From NCBI RefSeq assembly GCF_009026145.1, contig NZ_WBUE01000006.1:62001-126000 (forward strand): a stretch of 64,000 nucleotides of DNA, written 5' to 3'. The first letter of the stretch is position 1. The number at the start of each line of letters is the position of its first letter. Below, in pieces: positions 10,134-18,037 of the stretch. A program made the position numbers and the translations under genes. The stretch comes from Hyphomicrobium sp. GTDB taxonomy: Bacteria; Pseudomonadota; Alphaproteobacteria; Rhizobiales; Hyphomicrobiaceae. The notes beneath the pieces are model-generated. The model saw only the letters and a list, made by a program, of their open reading frames with translations. It ran no database searches and had not been told where the DNA came from.

Positions 10134-10402
10134 GCCAAGACGCTGTGACGTGTCGCAAACGCACGGTTTACCCTATATGCGCGCTATATCCGCGCGCCGG
10201 CGCAAACCAGGCGATTGCGAGCGCATATACGCACCATACGTGCTATATATTTTTGACGCATTGCGCTGACTAGCTATTCCCTCGGCGTGTCGGCGGACCA
10301 ACGCGGCGAGCCGGCTGCCATCGCCGTTTTGCCTCTCTCTGACGGCCCCCAAGTCGAATCCGCTGTGCTTCAGGCGGCTTTGCCACCACGCGGAGACGCC
10401 TA
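10134..10402. other. Intergenic region, AT-rich in part
   Basis: No gene seen. The middle (about 10165-10255) is AT-rich and contains repeated ATATAC/CTATAT words, unlike the surrounding GC-rich DNA. It probably carries the promoter for the small-protein cluster that follows. Confidence 0.5.
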
Positions 10403-10606
10403 GTGCCCAGCAAGTTCAAGGTCGGCCAGATGGTCGATTTCGTTCCCTCGAATAGAGCCGTGCCGGCTTCGGCGCGTTCCTACAAGGTGTTGCGCGTGCT
10501 GCCCAACGAAGGCGGCGAGCAGCTCTACCGCATCAAGACCATCGCCGAGGCGTACGAGCGTGTCGCGCGCGAGAGCGAGCTGTTGCGCACGTCTTCGCCG
10601 GTCTGA
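10403..10606 (+). CDS. Small conserved hypothetical protein
   Basis: A 67-residue protein with a GTG start (10403). It opens with KFKVGQMVDF and contains SYKVLRVLPNEGGEQLYRIKT, a pattern of small beta-barrel proteins seen in rhizobia. No membrane segment. Function unknown. First of a run of five short genes on the plus strand. Confidence 0.7.
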   Translation: MPSKFKVGQMVDFVPSNRAVPASARSYKVLRVLPNEGGEQLYRIKTIAEAYERVARESELLRTSSPV

Positions 10607-10624
10607 TGCGCTGGTGCATTGAAG

Positions 10625-10780
10625 ATGAACACAGCGACGGAGGCCCACGTGCCCAAAGGTCAGCAGAAGTCCAATCGCGAGATCAGGAAGCCGAAGAAGC
10701 AGAAGAGCGTTGCGGCGGTCGCCTCGACCGTCACCTCGACCTTCGCCATCCCCTCGTACAAGGCCGGCAAGAAGCGCTAG
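10625..10780 (+). CDS. Very short basic protein, rhizobial type
   Basis: A 51-residue, strongly basic protein containing PKGQQKSNREIRKPKKQK and ending SYKAGKKR. This KGQ..SNRE.RKPK pattern is one I know from small uncharacterised rhizobial proteins. A GTG at 10649 directly before PKGQQ is an alternative start that gives a 43-residue product. It begins 19 bases after the previous gene. Function unknown; nucleic-acid binding is only a guess from charge. Confidence 0.6.
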   Translation: MNTATEAHVPKGQQKSNREIRKPKKQKSVAAVASTVTSTFAIPSYKAGKKR

Positions 10781-10819
10781 GTGGCCGCGCTTCCGCCACT
10801 CGCATGTGAAGGATACGTC

Positions 10820-11074
10820 ATGGACCCCATCAAAAGCCCGCCGTGGCCGGTGCCGCAGGACGAGCTCGACATTCCGCTCGCGCAGCGCAAGACGATGACG
10901 ACGCTGCTGCCGAACGACTGCCGCTGGCCGATCGGCGACCCGCAGCTCCCCGGCTTCCACTTCTGCGGCCAGCGCAAGCAGGATGGGCATCCATACTGTG
11001 AGTTCCACGTGCGGCGCGCCAGCCAGCCAGGGCGCACGCGCCCCGTCACGTACCGGCCGCGCAGCGCCGCCTGA
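10820..11074 (+). CDS. GcrA-like C-terminal zinc-motif protein without HTH
   Basis: An 84-residue protein. NDCRWPIGDP, FHFCGQ and PYCEFH reproduce the conserved C-terminal cysteine motif of GcrA, the alphaproteobacterial cell-cycle regulator that binds sigma70. The N-terminal DNA-binding helix-turn-helix of GcrA is absent: the protein starts only 30 residues before the motif. A GAAGGA ribosome site six bases before the ATG at 10820 argues that this is the true start rather than 10781. It could be a GcrA-derived sigma-binding or zinc protein that cannot bind DNA itself. Confidence 0.72.
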   Translation: MDPIKSPPWPVPQDELDIPLAQRKTMTTLLPNDCRWPIGDPQLPGFHFCGQRKQDGHPYCEFHVRRASQPGRTRPVTYRPRSAA

Positions 11075-11138
11075 CGGCTGTCAGCGGCGCGCACCGGCCA
11101 CAAGGTGCGCCAGGCGCGCATCTATGCTATGAGGATCG

Positions 11139-11402
11139 ATGGAAAAATTCGCCTATGACGCGCCCGCTGAGATCTATTCGAGTGCGGGCACTGGTGCCCG
11201 CAAGCGGCCGGTCTCCTATCGCCGCTTTGCCAGCGGCGCCGAAGCCATCCGCTTCACCATCGAGGAGCTGCCGCAGATGATGCAGCGCGGCACTGTCATG
11301 GAGGTGGGCGACGACCGCTTCGAGATTGCCGACATCCGCGCCCTCTACGACAGCGAGGACTACCCGCTAAGCCGCAACGCGGACGAAATCGAGCGAGGCT
11401 GA
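11139..11402 (+). CDS. Small conserved hypothetical protein
   Basis: An 87-residue soluble protein with IRFTIEELPQMMQRGTVMEVGDDRFEIADIRALYDS in its centre. This helix-then-beta pattern recurs in small uncharacterised alphaproteobacterial proteins. It lies eight bases before the next small gene, probably in one operon. Function unknown. Confidence 0.68.
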   Translation: MEKFAYDAPAEIYSSAGTGARKRPVSYRRFASGAEAIRFTIEELPQMMQRGTVMEVGDDRFEIADIRALYDSEDYPLSRNADEIERG

Positions 11403-11409
11403 GGCGGCG

Positions 11410-11631
11410 ATGCGCTTTCACAAGGCGATCGAGATCAGCAAGCTGGAGGCTGACTTCATCATCGAGGGCGGCGCCGTGCAGGCGGCGGCATCGGACATCG
11501 TCGTCGTTGCGCGCGGTGAGAGATACTACGACGTCCGCAGCATGAATGTCGCCGAGGTCGAGGCGTTCGTCGCCGACCTGGCGCGCGCCGAGCACGCTGC
11601 GGAATTGCGGCGTCTTGCGCTTCCCTGTTGA
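11410..11631 (+). CDS. Small hypothetical protein
   Basis: A 73-residue protein (start ATG 11410) just after the previous gene. A central GGAVQAAASDIVVVARGERYYDVRSM segment looks like a short beta meander and the C-terminal third is an acidic helix. Unknown function. Confidence 0.6.
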   Translation: MRFHKAIEISKLEADFIIEGGAVQAAASDIVVVARGERYYDVRSMNVAEVEAFVADLARAEHAAELRRLALPC

Positions 11632-11727
11632 GCGGCATGCCTTAACCCTGAGCATTATACGCAATCGTGATGAAACCGCCTTGTGCGCGCGGCGTTTTTA
11701 TCCCGACGCGGGGGCAAGGAGGTCGAA

Positions 11728-12144
11728 ATGACCAGAACCATCGCCGCCGCTGCCATGGCCGCCGCGCTATCGCTGTTGGCGCCGCAGGTCGTGGCCGGCG
11801 ATATGGCGGACAAGGTGCTGAGCGCCGAGCAAGCCGCCGGCACGCCGGCGGGCCAGAAGCCTGGTACCGAAACGTCGGACCGTACGCCTGAGAAGGCAAC
11901 GCAGACCCCGGCCACTCAGGTCGACAAGTCCGCTGCGGGCGAGACGTCCGACCGTACGCCGGACGAGGGCATGCAGGGCGCGGCCGAGGAGGCCAAGGGC
12001 GCGCCATCAGGACAGACGCCCGACACCGAAACGTCGGACCGCACACCGGAGAAGGCAACGCCTACCCCGGACACCCAGGTCGATAAGACCGCTGAGGGTG
12101 AGACGTCCGACCGTACGCCGGAGCACCACGGCGAGACGAAGTAA
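11728..12144 (+). CDS. Exported low-complexity protein with ETSDRTP repeats
   Basis: A 138-residue protein. Signal peptide at residues 1-23 (ends VVAG). The mature part is disordered and built from repeats: the heptad ETSDRTP occurs four times, three of them continuing PE and the two longest units reading ETSDRTPEKAT.TP.TQVDK. AAGGAGGT-like ribosome site before the ATG at 11728. Charge is strongly acidic. No known domain; a periplasmic or cell-wall spacer role would be a guess. Confidence 0.7.
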   Translation: MTRTIAAAAMAAALSLLAPQVVAGDMADKVLSAEQAAGTPAGQKPGTETSDRTPEKATQTPATQVDKSAAGETSDRTPDEGMQGAAEEAKGAPSGQTPDTETSDRTPEKATPTPDTQVDKTAEGETSDRTPEHHGETK

Positions 12145-12407
12145 CCACCTCGACGTGATGCTCACCGCGGGCTCCCGGTGACTCCCCCGCCGGGAGCTGC
12201 GCGCACGTATGTCGTTCTTCCGACACCACGCACGATATTCTGTATGCCATCGCCGCGAGCCACATGCGCCAGCGGGCCGTCGGGTGAAAAGCACTCCAGA
12301 TCCGTGAAGGGCCAAATGCCAGCGCAGTTCCGCGGGGAACGATGGCGTGCCGTTTCGCGTGCTATCGCGGCCACTCCAACCCACAATCATAGTCACGGAG
12401 CGATAGC

Positions 12408-13067
12408 ATGCAGCACTCAGGTGAGAGCTACGACCGGCTGGCTTGGCTCTACGATGCAGCGGCAAACCTCTATAGCGGGGGCCAGATCCACGCCCTCAAG
12501 GCATCGCAAATTAGCGAGCTGCAACCCGGTGGCCGGATCTTGTACGCCGGCGTCGGCGGGGGCGAGGATGCCGTCCTGGCTGCAAATCACCACGTGGCCT
12601 TGACGGTCCTTGATGCATCGCCGGCGATGCTCGAGCGCGCCGCGGTGAAATTCCGCGCTGCGGGCGCCGAGGACTCCATCGAGGTCATCTGCTCTGACGT
12701 GCTCGAGCACGAGCGCCCAGCTTACTATGACGTCGTCGTCGCCAACTTCTTCCTGAACATATTCACTGAGCCCACCATGAAGATCGTGCTCGCTCACTTG
12801 GCGAGGATGGTGAAGCCGGGCGGCAAGCTGCTGATCGGCGATTTCTCGCACCCGAAGGGTCGCCTCACAGCGCGCACGCTGCAGCGCATGTACTATTCCC
12901 TTTCCATGTTCACCTTCTGGCTCTTTGGTGGAACTCCTTTGCATCCGATCTACGACTACCCGCAGTATTTTGCGGCGGTCGACCTTCAGACCCGGAGCGT
13001 CAGGCAGTTTAGGGTCAATGCGCTTTTCCCCGTCTCCTTCGAGGCGATCACGGCAGAGAAAATGTGA
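12408..13067 (+). CDS. Class I SAM-dependent methyltransferase
   Basis: A 219-residue protein of the UbiE/Methyltransf_25 type. Motif I is modified to GRILYAGVGGGEDA (about 42-55); motif II LTVLDASPAML and motif post-III MVKPGGKLLIGDFSHP follow. The C-terminal 60 residues contain hydrophobic stretches that could contact a membrane lipid. Substrate unknown. About 260 bases without a gene precede it. Confidence 0.82.
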   Translation: MQHSGESYDRLAWLYDAAANLYSGGQIHALKASQISELQPGGRILYAGVGGGEDAVLAANHHVALTVLDASPAMLERAAVKFRAAGAEDSIEVICSDVLEHERPAYYDVVVANFFLNIFTEPTMKIVLAHLARMVKPGGKLLIGDFSHPKGRLTARTLQRMYYSLSMFTFWLFGGTPLHPIYDYPQYFAAVDLQTRSVRQFRVNALFPVSFEAITAEKM

Positions 13068-13098
13068 GAGGTGCCGTACACACGGCGCGCCGTTCGGC

Positions 13099-13833
13099 TC
13101 AGCTGTACAGCAGGCGGTAGATGCCATTGATGAGGACGAGATAGGCGGGCGCCAGGAGCAGCAGCGACGCCATGGCGGCGAGCCATGTGCGCCAGCGTGC
13201 CACCCCCATCGTCGCCTTCAGGGCCGTCGCTGCCACATGCGTGAAGTAGAACGTCGACACCGCGATCCACAGCAAGATGAAGGGAAAGCTGACGCCCTGG
13301 CTCTCGTACGTGTGCCCGTCGGCCAGCGTGCCGTACTCGTGCTGGATGTTGCCGCTGACGAGGCACATGATGGTGCGCGGCGCGCAACCGCTGCCCATGA
13401 CGCTGGCGTAGTTCAGCGCGAAGTCGACGGTGAGCATGAGGAAGATGCCGCCGATCATGACCAGCAGCGCCGCGCCGCCGACGTAGAACGTGGCTTCCAG
13501 CGTGCGGATAAGCGTGATGCCGCGCGTCAACAGCAGCTTGAGGAACAGATAGATCGTGAAGCCACCGGTTGCGGCGACGAAGATCGGGAACAGGTGGTGG
13601 ACGAAGTCGGAGAAGGCGGTGTCAAAGACAAGCGAGAAGGCCGCCTCGATGATGAGGATGATGCCGATGGCGGTGACGAGGAATCGCCCGGCCGCAGCGA
13701 GGTTCGATGCCTCGCCTTGCAGCCGTGCGAGCGCGAAGGTCTTCGGGCGCCACGACACGGCGGCGGCGTCGGACAGCACCGACATCCGGTAGCGCGCCTG
13801 GCCCACCAGCCAGCCGGCGATCGAAAGTGCCAT
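13099..13833 (-). CDS. Multi-span membrane protein, unknown function
   Basis: A 244-residue protein with five to six predicted membrane helices (about residues 49-70, 78-100, 110-135, 175-195, 215-240). A loop contains SGCAPRTIMCLVSGNIQHEYGTL. The start ATG at 13833 (ALSIAGWLVGQARYR) is preferred to 13872 because the extra residues are not hydrophobic. It is convergent with the methyltransferase gene. Family not recognised. Confidence 0.7.
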   Translation of the reverse strand: MALSIAGWLVGQARYRMSVLSDAAAVSWRPKTFALARLQGEASNLAAAGRFLVTAIGIILIIEAAFSLVFDTAFSDFVHHLFPIFVAATGGFTIYLFLKLLLTRGITLIRTLEATFYVGGAALLVMIGGIFLMLTVDFALNYASVMGSGCAPRTIMCLVSGNIQHEYGTLADGHTYESQGVSFPFILLWIAVSTFYFTHVAATALKATMGVARWRTWLAAMASLLLLAPAYLVLINGIYRLLYS

Positions 13834-13896
13834 GCGTCCCCCGTGAAGCGTGCGAAACCCCGTGGCGTGCACGCTAGCCCATGGCTCGGCGCTTCG

Positions 13897-14694
13897 CTAT
13901 TGCCGGATCGCGCGCCAGCCCTCGCCTTCGAGGTGGCCGTCGACGAGCCGCCCCTTGAAGCGCTTCGCTTCGCCGTGGCCGACATCGAGCACGAATTCGA
14001 CCTGCTCGCCCGTCACCATGCCGTCGCGCAGCGGCACGGCCTGGCCATCAATGGTGGCGCTCCCCGACAGCTCCTGGAACTGCTGCGCGAGCTTGAGGTC
14101 CGCTGCGCGCGCCCCCTCCGCCGCGTCGAACGTCAGCCGCCACCTTCCCGCGACCTGCGTCGGCACGATCCACAGATAGACGACGCGGTCGCCTACCCGC
14201 TCCCACTTGTCGGGCAGCCAGTCGCCCATGTTGAAGTCGTTGGAGAGCACGCGCGTGCCGGGGCGCATCTCCTTCAGGATGCGCGGGCGCAGGCCGATGT
14301 TGATCTTCAGCGACAGGTAGAGCGTCAGCACCGAGGCGCGGCCAATGTCGGTGTCGAAAAGGTTCTCCTTGCGGAACGTCACCTTGTCGGCGACGCCGGC
14401 GCGCCTTGCGTTGTCGTTCGCCTCCACGATGCGCTGGGGATCAATGTCGACGCCGAGGCCGCGAGCGCCGAAACGCTGCGCGGCGGTGATGGGGATGCGC
14501 CCGTCGCCCGAGCCGAGGTCGATGAGGAAGTCACTTTCCTTCACCTCGGCCATCGCGAGCATCTTCTCGACGGCGGCGTGCGAGGTCGGAAAATACGGCG
14601 GGGTCTGCGCCTGCGCGCCGGATGCCGCGAGCAAGACCGACGCGACGACGACAGTCTCCGCAACGATGTCCGAGCAGAACGCGCGATGCAGCAT
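13897..14694 (-). CDS. Methyltransferase-fold protein with apparent signal peptide
   Basis: A 265-residue protein. The N-terminus (to about residue 29, ending SGAQAQ) looks like a cleavable signal peptide. It is followed by a class I methyltransferase fold: DFLIDLGSGDGRIPITAA (motif I), GLGVDIDPQRI, VTFRKENLFD and LKEMRPGTRVLSNDFNMGDW. The C-terminal 100 residues form a beta-rich extension. A periplasmic location would be odd for an enzyme that needs SAM. Substrate unknown. 63 bases separate it from the membrane-protein gene on the same strand. Confidence 0.8.
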   Translation of the reverse strand: MLHRAFCSDIVAETVVVASVLLAASGAQAQTPPYFPTSHAAVEKMLAMAEVKESDFLIDLGSGDGRIPITAAQRFGARGLGVDIDPQRIVEANDNARRAGVADKVTFRKENLFDTDIGRASVLTLYLSLKINIGLRPRILKEMRPGTRVLSNDFNMGDWLPDKWERVGDRVVYLWIVPTQVAGRWRLTFDAAEGARAADLKLAQQFQELSGSATIDGQAVPLRDGMVTGEQVEFVLDVGHGEAKRFKGRLVDGHLEGEGWRAIRQ

Positions 14695-14766
14695 GTAGGA
14701 ACGCTATCCCACACGCTTGAGCTCGGCCAATAGTGCTGCCGGTTGTCAGAAGCCCAAAAGGAGTAC

Positions 14767-14988
14767 TCAGGCCGGCAGCCCGTTGATGCGTTGGATCACC
14801 TCGTGGATCGTGCAGCCCGGCTGTCCGCGCCAGCGCGCGACCGCGTCGCGCCGCTCGAGCAATTCCACGGCCCAGAAACCGCGTCGCGCGTCGTTGCCGG
14901 TGGCGGCGACAAGCGCCCGCTGGCGCGGCGTCAAGTTCGACGGCAGGCGGTTGATCCCAGGGCGGCGAGCCGTTTCTTTGAGCTTCAT
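14767..14988 (-). CDS. Small basic hypothetical protein
   Basis: A 73-residue basic protein containing NLTPRQRALVAATG and RRGFWAVELLERRDAVARW. It could be a short DNA-binding protein, but I see no recognised fold. An AGGA sequence precedes its ATG at 14988. Confidence 0.5.
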   Translation of the reverse strand: MKLKETARRPGINRLPSNLTPRQRALVAATGNDARRGFWAVELLERRDAVARWRGQPGCTIHEVIQRINGLPA

Positions 14989-15156
14989 CCTGTCCTCCCG
15001 AGCTGGTGCAGGTTTATCCCCACATCCTTGGTCGTCCTTCTATCATCGACCTTGACTATGGCAAAATAGATTTTGCCTATAAGCATTCCCGGCTTTTTAA
15101 AAACGGAACTTGGTGCAGTGCACAAACGTTGTGGCTGCTTTCCGTAGGCGCGGTGA

Positions 15157-15588
15157 ATGTCCTCAGAGCCAGGCTTCGAAACGCACGCTCCCCATGGTCG
15201 GCGCGCATCCGCGGACGACGGCGCGCCCCGCCGCATCCTCGTCGTCGAGGACGAGATGTTCGTCGCCATGGACATCGAAGCGGCGGTGCTCAAGGCGGGC
15301 CATCAGGTGGTGGGGTTCGCCGGCACGGCGCAGCAGGCCGTCGCCTTGGCGGACGAGAAACGACCCGATCTGGTGTTGATGGATATCCGCCTGGCAGGTG
15401 GCGGCGATGGCGTCGACGCCGCTATTGAGATCCGGCGGCGGTTTAACATCCCCTCGCTGATCGTCAGCGCCTACTATGATGCCGAGACGCGTGCGCGCGC
15501 CGCGCCTGCCCAAATCCTCGGCTTCATCCCTAAGCCGTTTGACCACGCGTTGTTGGCGGCGGCCCTGAATGGGGCGCTGAGACCATGA
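15157..15588 (+). CDS. Single-domain response regulator
   Basis: A 143-residue receiver domain. Acidic pocket at VVEDEMF, phospho-acceptor Asp in PDLVLMDIRLAGG, Ser in SLIVSAY in the Thr position, and Lys in GFIPKPFD. There is no output domain, as in CheY-like or PhyR-independent stress regulators of rhizobia. The first 25 residues are a disordered extension; the ribosome site is weak, so a slightly later start is possible. No kinase gene is adjacent. Confidence 0.87.
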   Translation: MSSEPGFETHAPHGRRASADDGAPRRILVVEDEMFVAMDIEAAVLKAGHQVVGFAGTAQQAVALADEKRPDLVLMDIRLAGGGDGVDAAIEIRRRFNIPSLIVSAYYDAETRARAAPAQILGFIPKPFDHALLAAALNGALRP

Positions 15589-15636
15589 AGGTGCGCGCTC
15601 GCGAGCGGCCATCTAGTCAGCGGTGCCGGCAGCCCA

Positions 15637-16107
15637 TCACCGATACTTCGCGGCGGTGATGAACTGGCTGAAGGCTTCGCACCAGACGATGGCGGTGGTG
15701 TATGCACTGACATCCACCCCCGCCGGCACGTCGACGATGAAGCCGTCGAACGTCTTCACGTCGCCGATGCGCCGCGCCTTGTCCTTGATGGCCAGGAACC
15801 CTTCCTTGGTGTCGACGAACTCAGGCGTGAGGTACAGCTTGTAGTCGGGCCCCGGCGCCAAGCGCCCCGCGTGGGCGATTTTGTCGGGCAGCACGCGCAC
15901 CTCGCCCTCGCCCCAGTGCACGAAATCGCTGCCTTTGAGGTTGCGCTCGAAGCGGCCCTTGTAAAGCGCGCCCGTCGCCGTCGCCTCGAGCATCGCCGCG
16001 TCGGGCCCCTTGGGCGCAGTGAGGATCGGCAGCGCGTAGATACCGATGAGAAAGCCGAGGCCGAGCGCGGCGGCGTGCGTGGCGATGAGGATGACGATGC
16101 GCAGCAT
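15637..16107 (-). CDS. DM13 domain membrane-anchored protein
   Basis: A 156-residue protein. N-terminal membrane anchor at about 2-25. The rest is a DM13 domain: ATATGALYKGRFERNLKG, GPDYKLYLTPE and the end TAIVWCEAFSQFITAAKYR, with the single conserved cysteine in WCEAF. DM13 domains are proposed to take part in redox reactions. The ATG at 16107 has GAGAAGGA eight bases upstream; the earlier ATG at 16125 does not. Confidence 0.85.
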   Translation of the reverse strand: MLRIVILIATHAAALGLGFLIGIYALPILTAPKGPDAAMLEATATGALYKGRFERNLKGSDFVHWGEGEVRVLPDKIAHAGRLAPGPDYKLYLTPEFVDTKEGFLAIKDKARRIGDVKTFDGFIVDVPAGVDVSAYTTAIVWCEAFSQFITAAKYR

Positions 16108-16424
16108 GGGTCGCGTCCTTCTCATAGTGACCGAAATGATCGCAGCGGCAAGTCTCGAAAGGCGAGATTAGCGATATCTCGCCTTTGATCGAAATGCGCA
16201 TTGTCTTTGGTCTCCATAGCCAGCGGCTATCAACCACCAATTCGCGGAAGGAGGGCACGATGTTGCCTGGCATCTCTCCGCGTTTCATAGCGGCTGGGCA
16301 TCGATTCCAGAGGCACTCGGCATTTCAGATCGCGGGCGCGGTTCGGCATAACGAGAGCACGGAAGCGCTGGCACTTGTCAGCCAGTCCGCAACGTCGCAA
16401 CCGCAAACCCAAAGGAGACTACCC
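16108..16424. other. Intergenic region between divergent genes
   Basis: No convincing gene. A short inverted repeat (TCGAAAGGCGAGATTAGCGA / TATCTCGCCTTTGATCGA at 16155-16192) lies between the DM13 and small-peptide genes, and may be a bidirectional regulatory site or terminator. Confidence 0.4.
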
Positions 16425-16553
16425 ATGAAGACCTTCGTCCTCGCCGCTCTGCTCGGCATCTCTTCGCTCGCCGGTATTGCAGCTCCCGCGTCTGCCGACA
16501 GCTCGTTCAGCGTGCACGGCGTGTTCGGCGGCAACACCTACGGCGGCCGCTAA
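16425..16553 (+). CDS. Short exported peptide
   Basis: A 42-residue precursor: a clear signal peptide (residues 1-24, ending PASA) and only about 18 mature residues (start DSSFSVHGVFGG). A strong AAAGGAG ribosome site lies seven bases before the ATG at 16425, and a terminator follows 26 bases after the stop, so the gene forms a complete transcription unit. Function unknown. Confidence 0.7.
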   Translation: MKTFVLAALLGISSLAGIAAPASADSSFSVHGVFGGNTYGGR

Positions 16554-16578
16554 TCGACGCCACTGCGCTTGAAGCGAA

Positions 16579-16608
16579 GGGCCGCGGGAGCCTCACCCGC
16601 GGCCTTTT
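16579..16608 (+). terminator. Rho-independent terminator
   Basis: GGCCGCGGG / CCCGCGGCC nine-bp stem with a seven-base loop, followed by TTTTCG. It ends the unit of the 42-residue peptide gene. Confidence 0.8.
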
Positions 16609-16689
16609 CGTTTGCCTTTTGGTTGTCATCCCAGGGAACGCGCGTTCCCATCGCGCGTTGTGCCGGCGTGTGCAATTTGGAGGAGACGC

Positions 16690-16887
16690 ATGAACTGGGA
16701 CCGCGTTGAAGGCAACTGGAAGCAGTTCACCGGCAAGGTTAAGGAGCAGTGGGGCCAGCTCACCGACGACGACCTCGCCCAGATCAACGGCAACCGCGAG
16801 CAGCTCGAGGGGAAGATCCAGGCGCGCTACGGCTACGCCAAGGACCAGGTGAAAAAGGATATCGACGACTGGCTGAACCGCGCGTGA
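16690..16887 (+). CDS. CsbD family stress protein
   Basis: A 65-residue protein starting MNWDRVEGNWKQFTGKVKEQ, the hallmark of CsbD/YjbJ proteins, and continuing WGQLTDDDL and QLEGKIQARYGYAKDQ. These small hydrophilic proteins are induced by general stress; their function is unknown. GGAGGAG ribosome site. Terminators flank the gene, so it is monocistronic. Confidence 0.95.
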   Translation: MNWDRVEGNWKQFTGKVKEQWGQLTDDDLAQINGNREQLEGKIQARYGYAKDQVKKDIDDWLNRA

Positions 16888-16904
16888 GCGCGGCACGCTG
16901 CTTG

Positions 16905-16940
16905 AAAAATGGCGCGGCTTCGGCCGCGCTATTTCTTTTT
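16905..16940 (+). terminator. Rho-independent terminator after csbD-like gene
   Basis: A stem of about 10 bp with a TTCG tetraloop (GGCGCGGC TTCG GCCGCGCT), flanked by AAAAAT and by ATTTCTTTTT. Confidence 0.85.
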
Positions 16941-17043
16941 GGGCACAGGGCGGCGACTTCTTCTTGACGCGCGGCGCAAAGTCCTTGTGGGCGCTATGGA
17001 CTTGCGCCCACTATGCACCCTACGCTTACCTGGGGGGTCGGCG

Positions 17044-17412
17044 ATGAAAACGTTCCTTGCAACCACTCTGACTGAAACGGCCGTCTCGCCGGACGGGCGC
17101 CGCTTCGAGCTGACGTTCGTCGACGCGGAGGGGCGGCGGCACGCGATCAGCATTCCATCCGCCGTCGCGGCCGATCTCGTGCCGGTGCTCGAGTCGGTCG
17201 CCGCTGCGCGGCCGGCGGGAGCCGCGGGCGAGCTGACGCGCCTGCCCAAGACATGCGCCGTGGGGCACGCGACCGGGGAGCGTATGGTGCTCCTGCGCTT
17301 CGACGACGAGGCGCCGTACGCCATCGAGCTGGAGGTTGCCCAGGCGCTGGCCGAGCAACTGCAGGAGCAGAGCTCGGAGCTGTCCGCTGTGGCGCGCCCG
17401 GCGCTGCACTGA
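17044..17412 (+). CDS. Hypothetical protein
   Basis: A 122-residue soluble protein with two similar beta-rich halves: RRFELTFVDAEGRRHAISIP at 20-40 and ERMVLLRFDDEAPYAIELEV at 78-98, each followed by an amphipathic helix. I do not recognise the family. The ATG at 17044 is the likely start because a GGGG-rich sequence precedes it and the upstream frame looks non-coding. Confidence 0.65.
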   Translation: MKTFLATTLTETAVSPDGRRFELTFVDAEGRRHAISIPSAVAADLVPVLESVAAARPAGAAGELTRLPKTCAVGHATGERMVLLRFDDEAPYAIELEVAQALAEQLQEQSSELSAVARPALH

Positions 17413-17451
17413 ACATCGCAGAAGCACGCCTTTGTGGCGTGGCGCGCGCAG

Positions 17452-17841
17452 TTAGAACCACATATCGGCGACGCAGCGGCCGTCGCGCGGCAAGTCCTCA
17501 AAGCTTTCAAGCCCATCGAAGTGGTCGATGATGATGGCGGCCACCGCCCCGGGCTCGGCGAGGCGCAGATTGACCGCAATCCTGCGGCGCCCATGCGCAT
17601 CGGGCACGAGCCCGCGCCAATAGGCAACGCACCCGCAGTCCGGACAAAAATGAAAACCGAGGTGCCTGCCGCGGATATACGCACGGGTCGGACCCGATAT
17701 CCGGATCCGCTCGTTCTCGTAGTCGTATGCCCAGAGCACCCCGTAACGCCGGCAGGCCGTGCAATTGCAGGCCGTGGCCGACTGGGGGAGTCCGTCAAAG
17801 CTCCAGCGGACCGCGCCGCAGAGACAAGTGCCTTCGATCAT
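17452..17841 (-). CDS. GFA-fold zinc protein
   Basis: A 129-residue protein of the GFA / CENP-V family. Zinc cysteines appear as [21 protein letters not shown] and [13 protein letters not shown]. The family includes glutathione-dependent formaldehyde-activating enzyme, but most members have unproven activity. It is convergent with the previous gene and divergent from aspS. Confidence 0.88.
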   Translation of the reverse strand: MIEGTCLCGAVRWSFDGLPQSATACNCTACRRYGVLWAYDYENERIRISGPTRAYIRGRHLGFHFCPDCGCVAYWRGLVPDAHGRRRIAVNLRLAEPGAVAAIIIDHFDGLESFEDLPRDGRCVADMWF

Positions 17842-18037
17842 TCGCGCGCCTTTACCTCTCTGGAGAGCTCATCCGATATCAGTCAGTCTCAAGCATCATA
17901 GCCGGACGCCCCGCCCAGCCGGAACGCTGAGACGTTGCTCCGAAAGGCAGGAAATTCCGATCCTTGACAACCCGCTGAGCGCATGCGCTTTTCGCGCCAA
18001 CTTTCAGGACAATTTGCGGCACGCAACGGGACGCACG

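Noticed and set aside
12925..14733. 602-residue plus-strand frame
   Set aside because: It lies opposite the membrane-protein and methyltransferase genes and is rich in Arg, Asp and His without any domain; those minus-strand genes are better supported.
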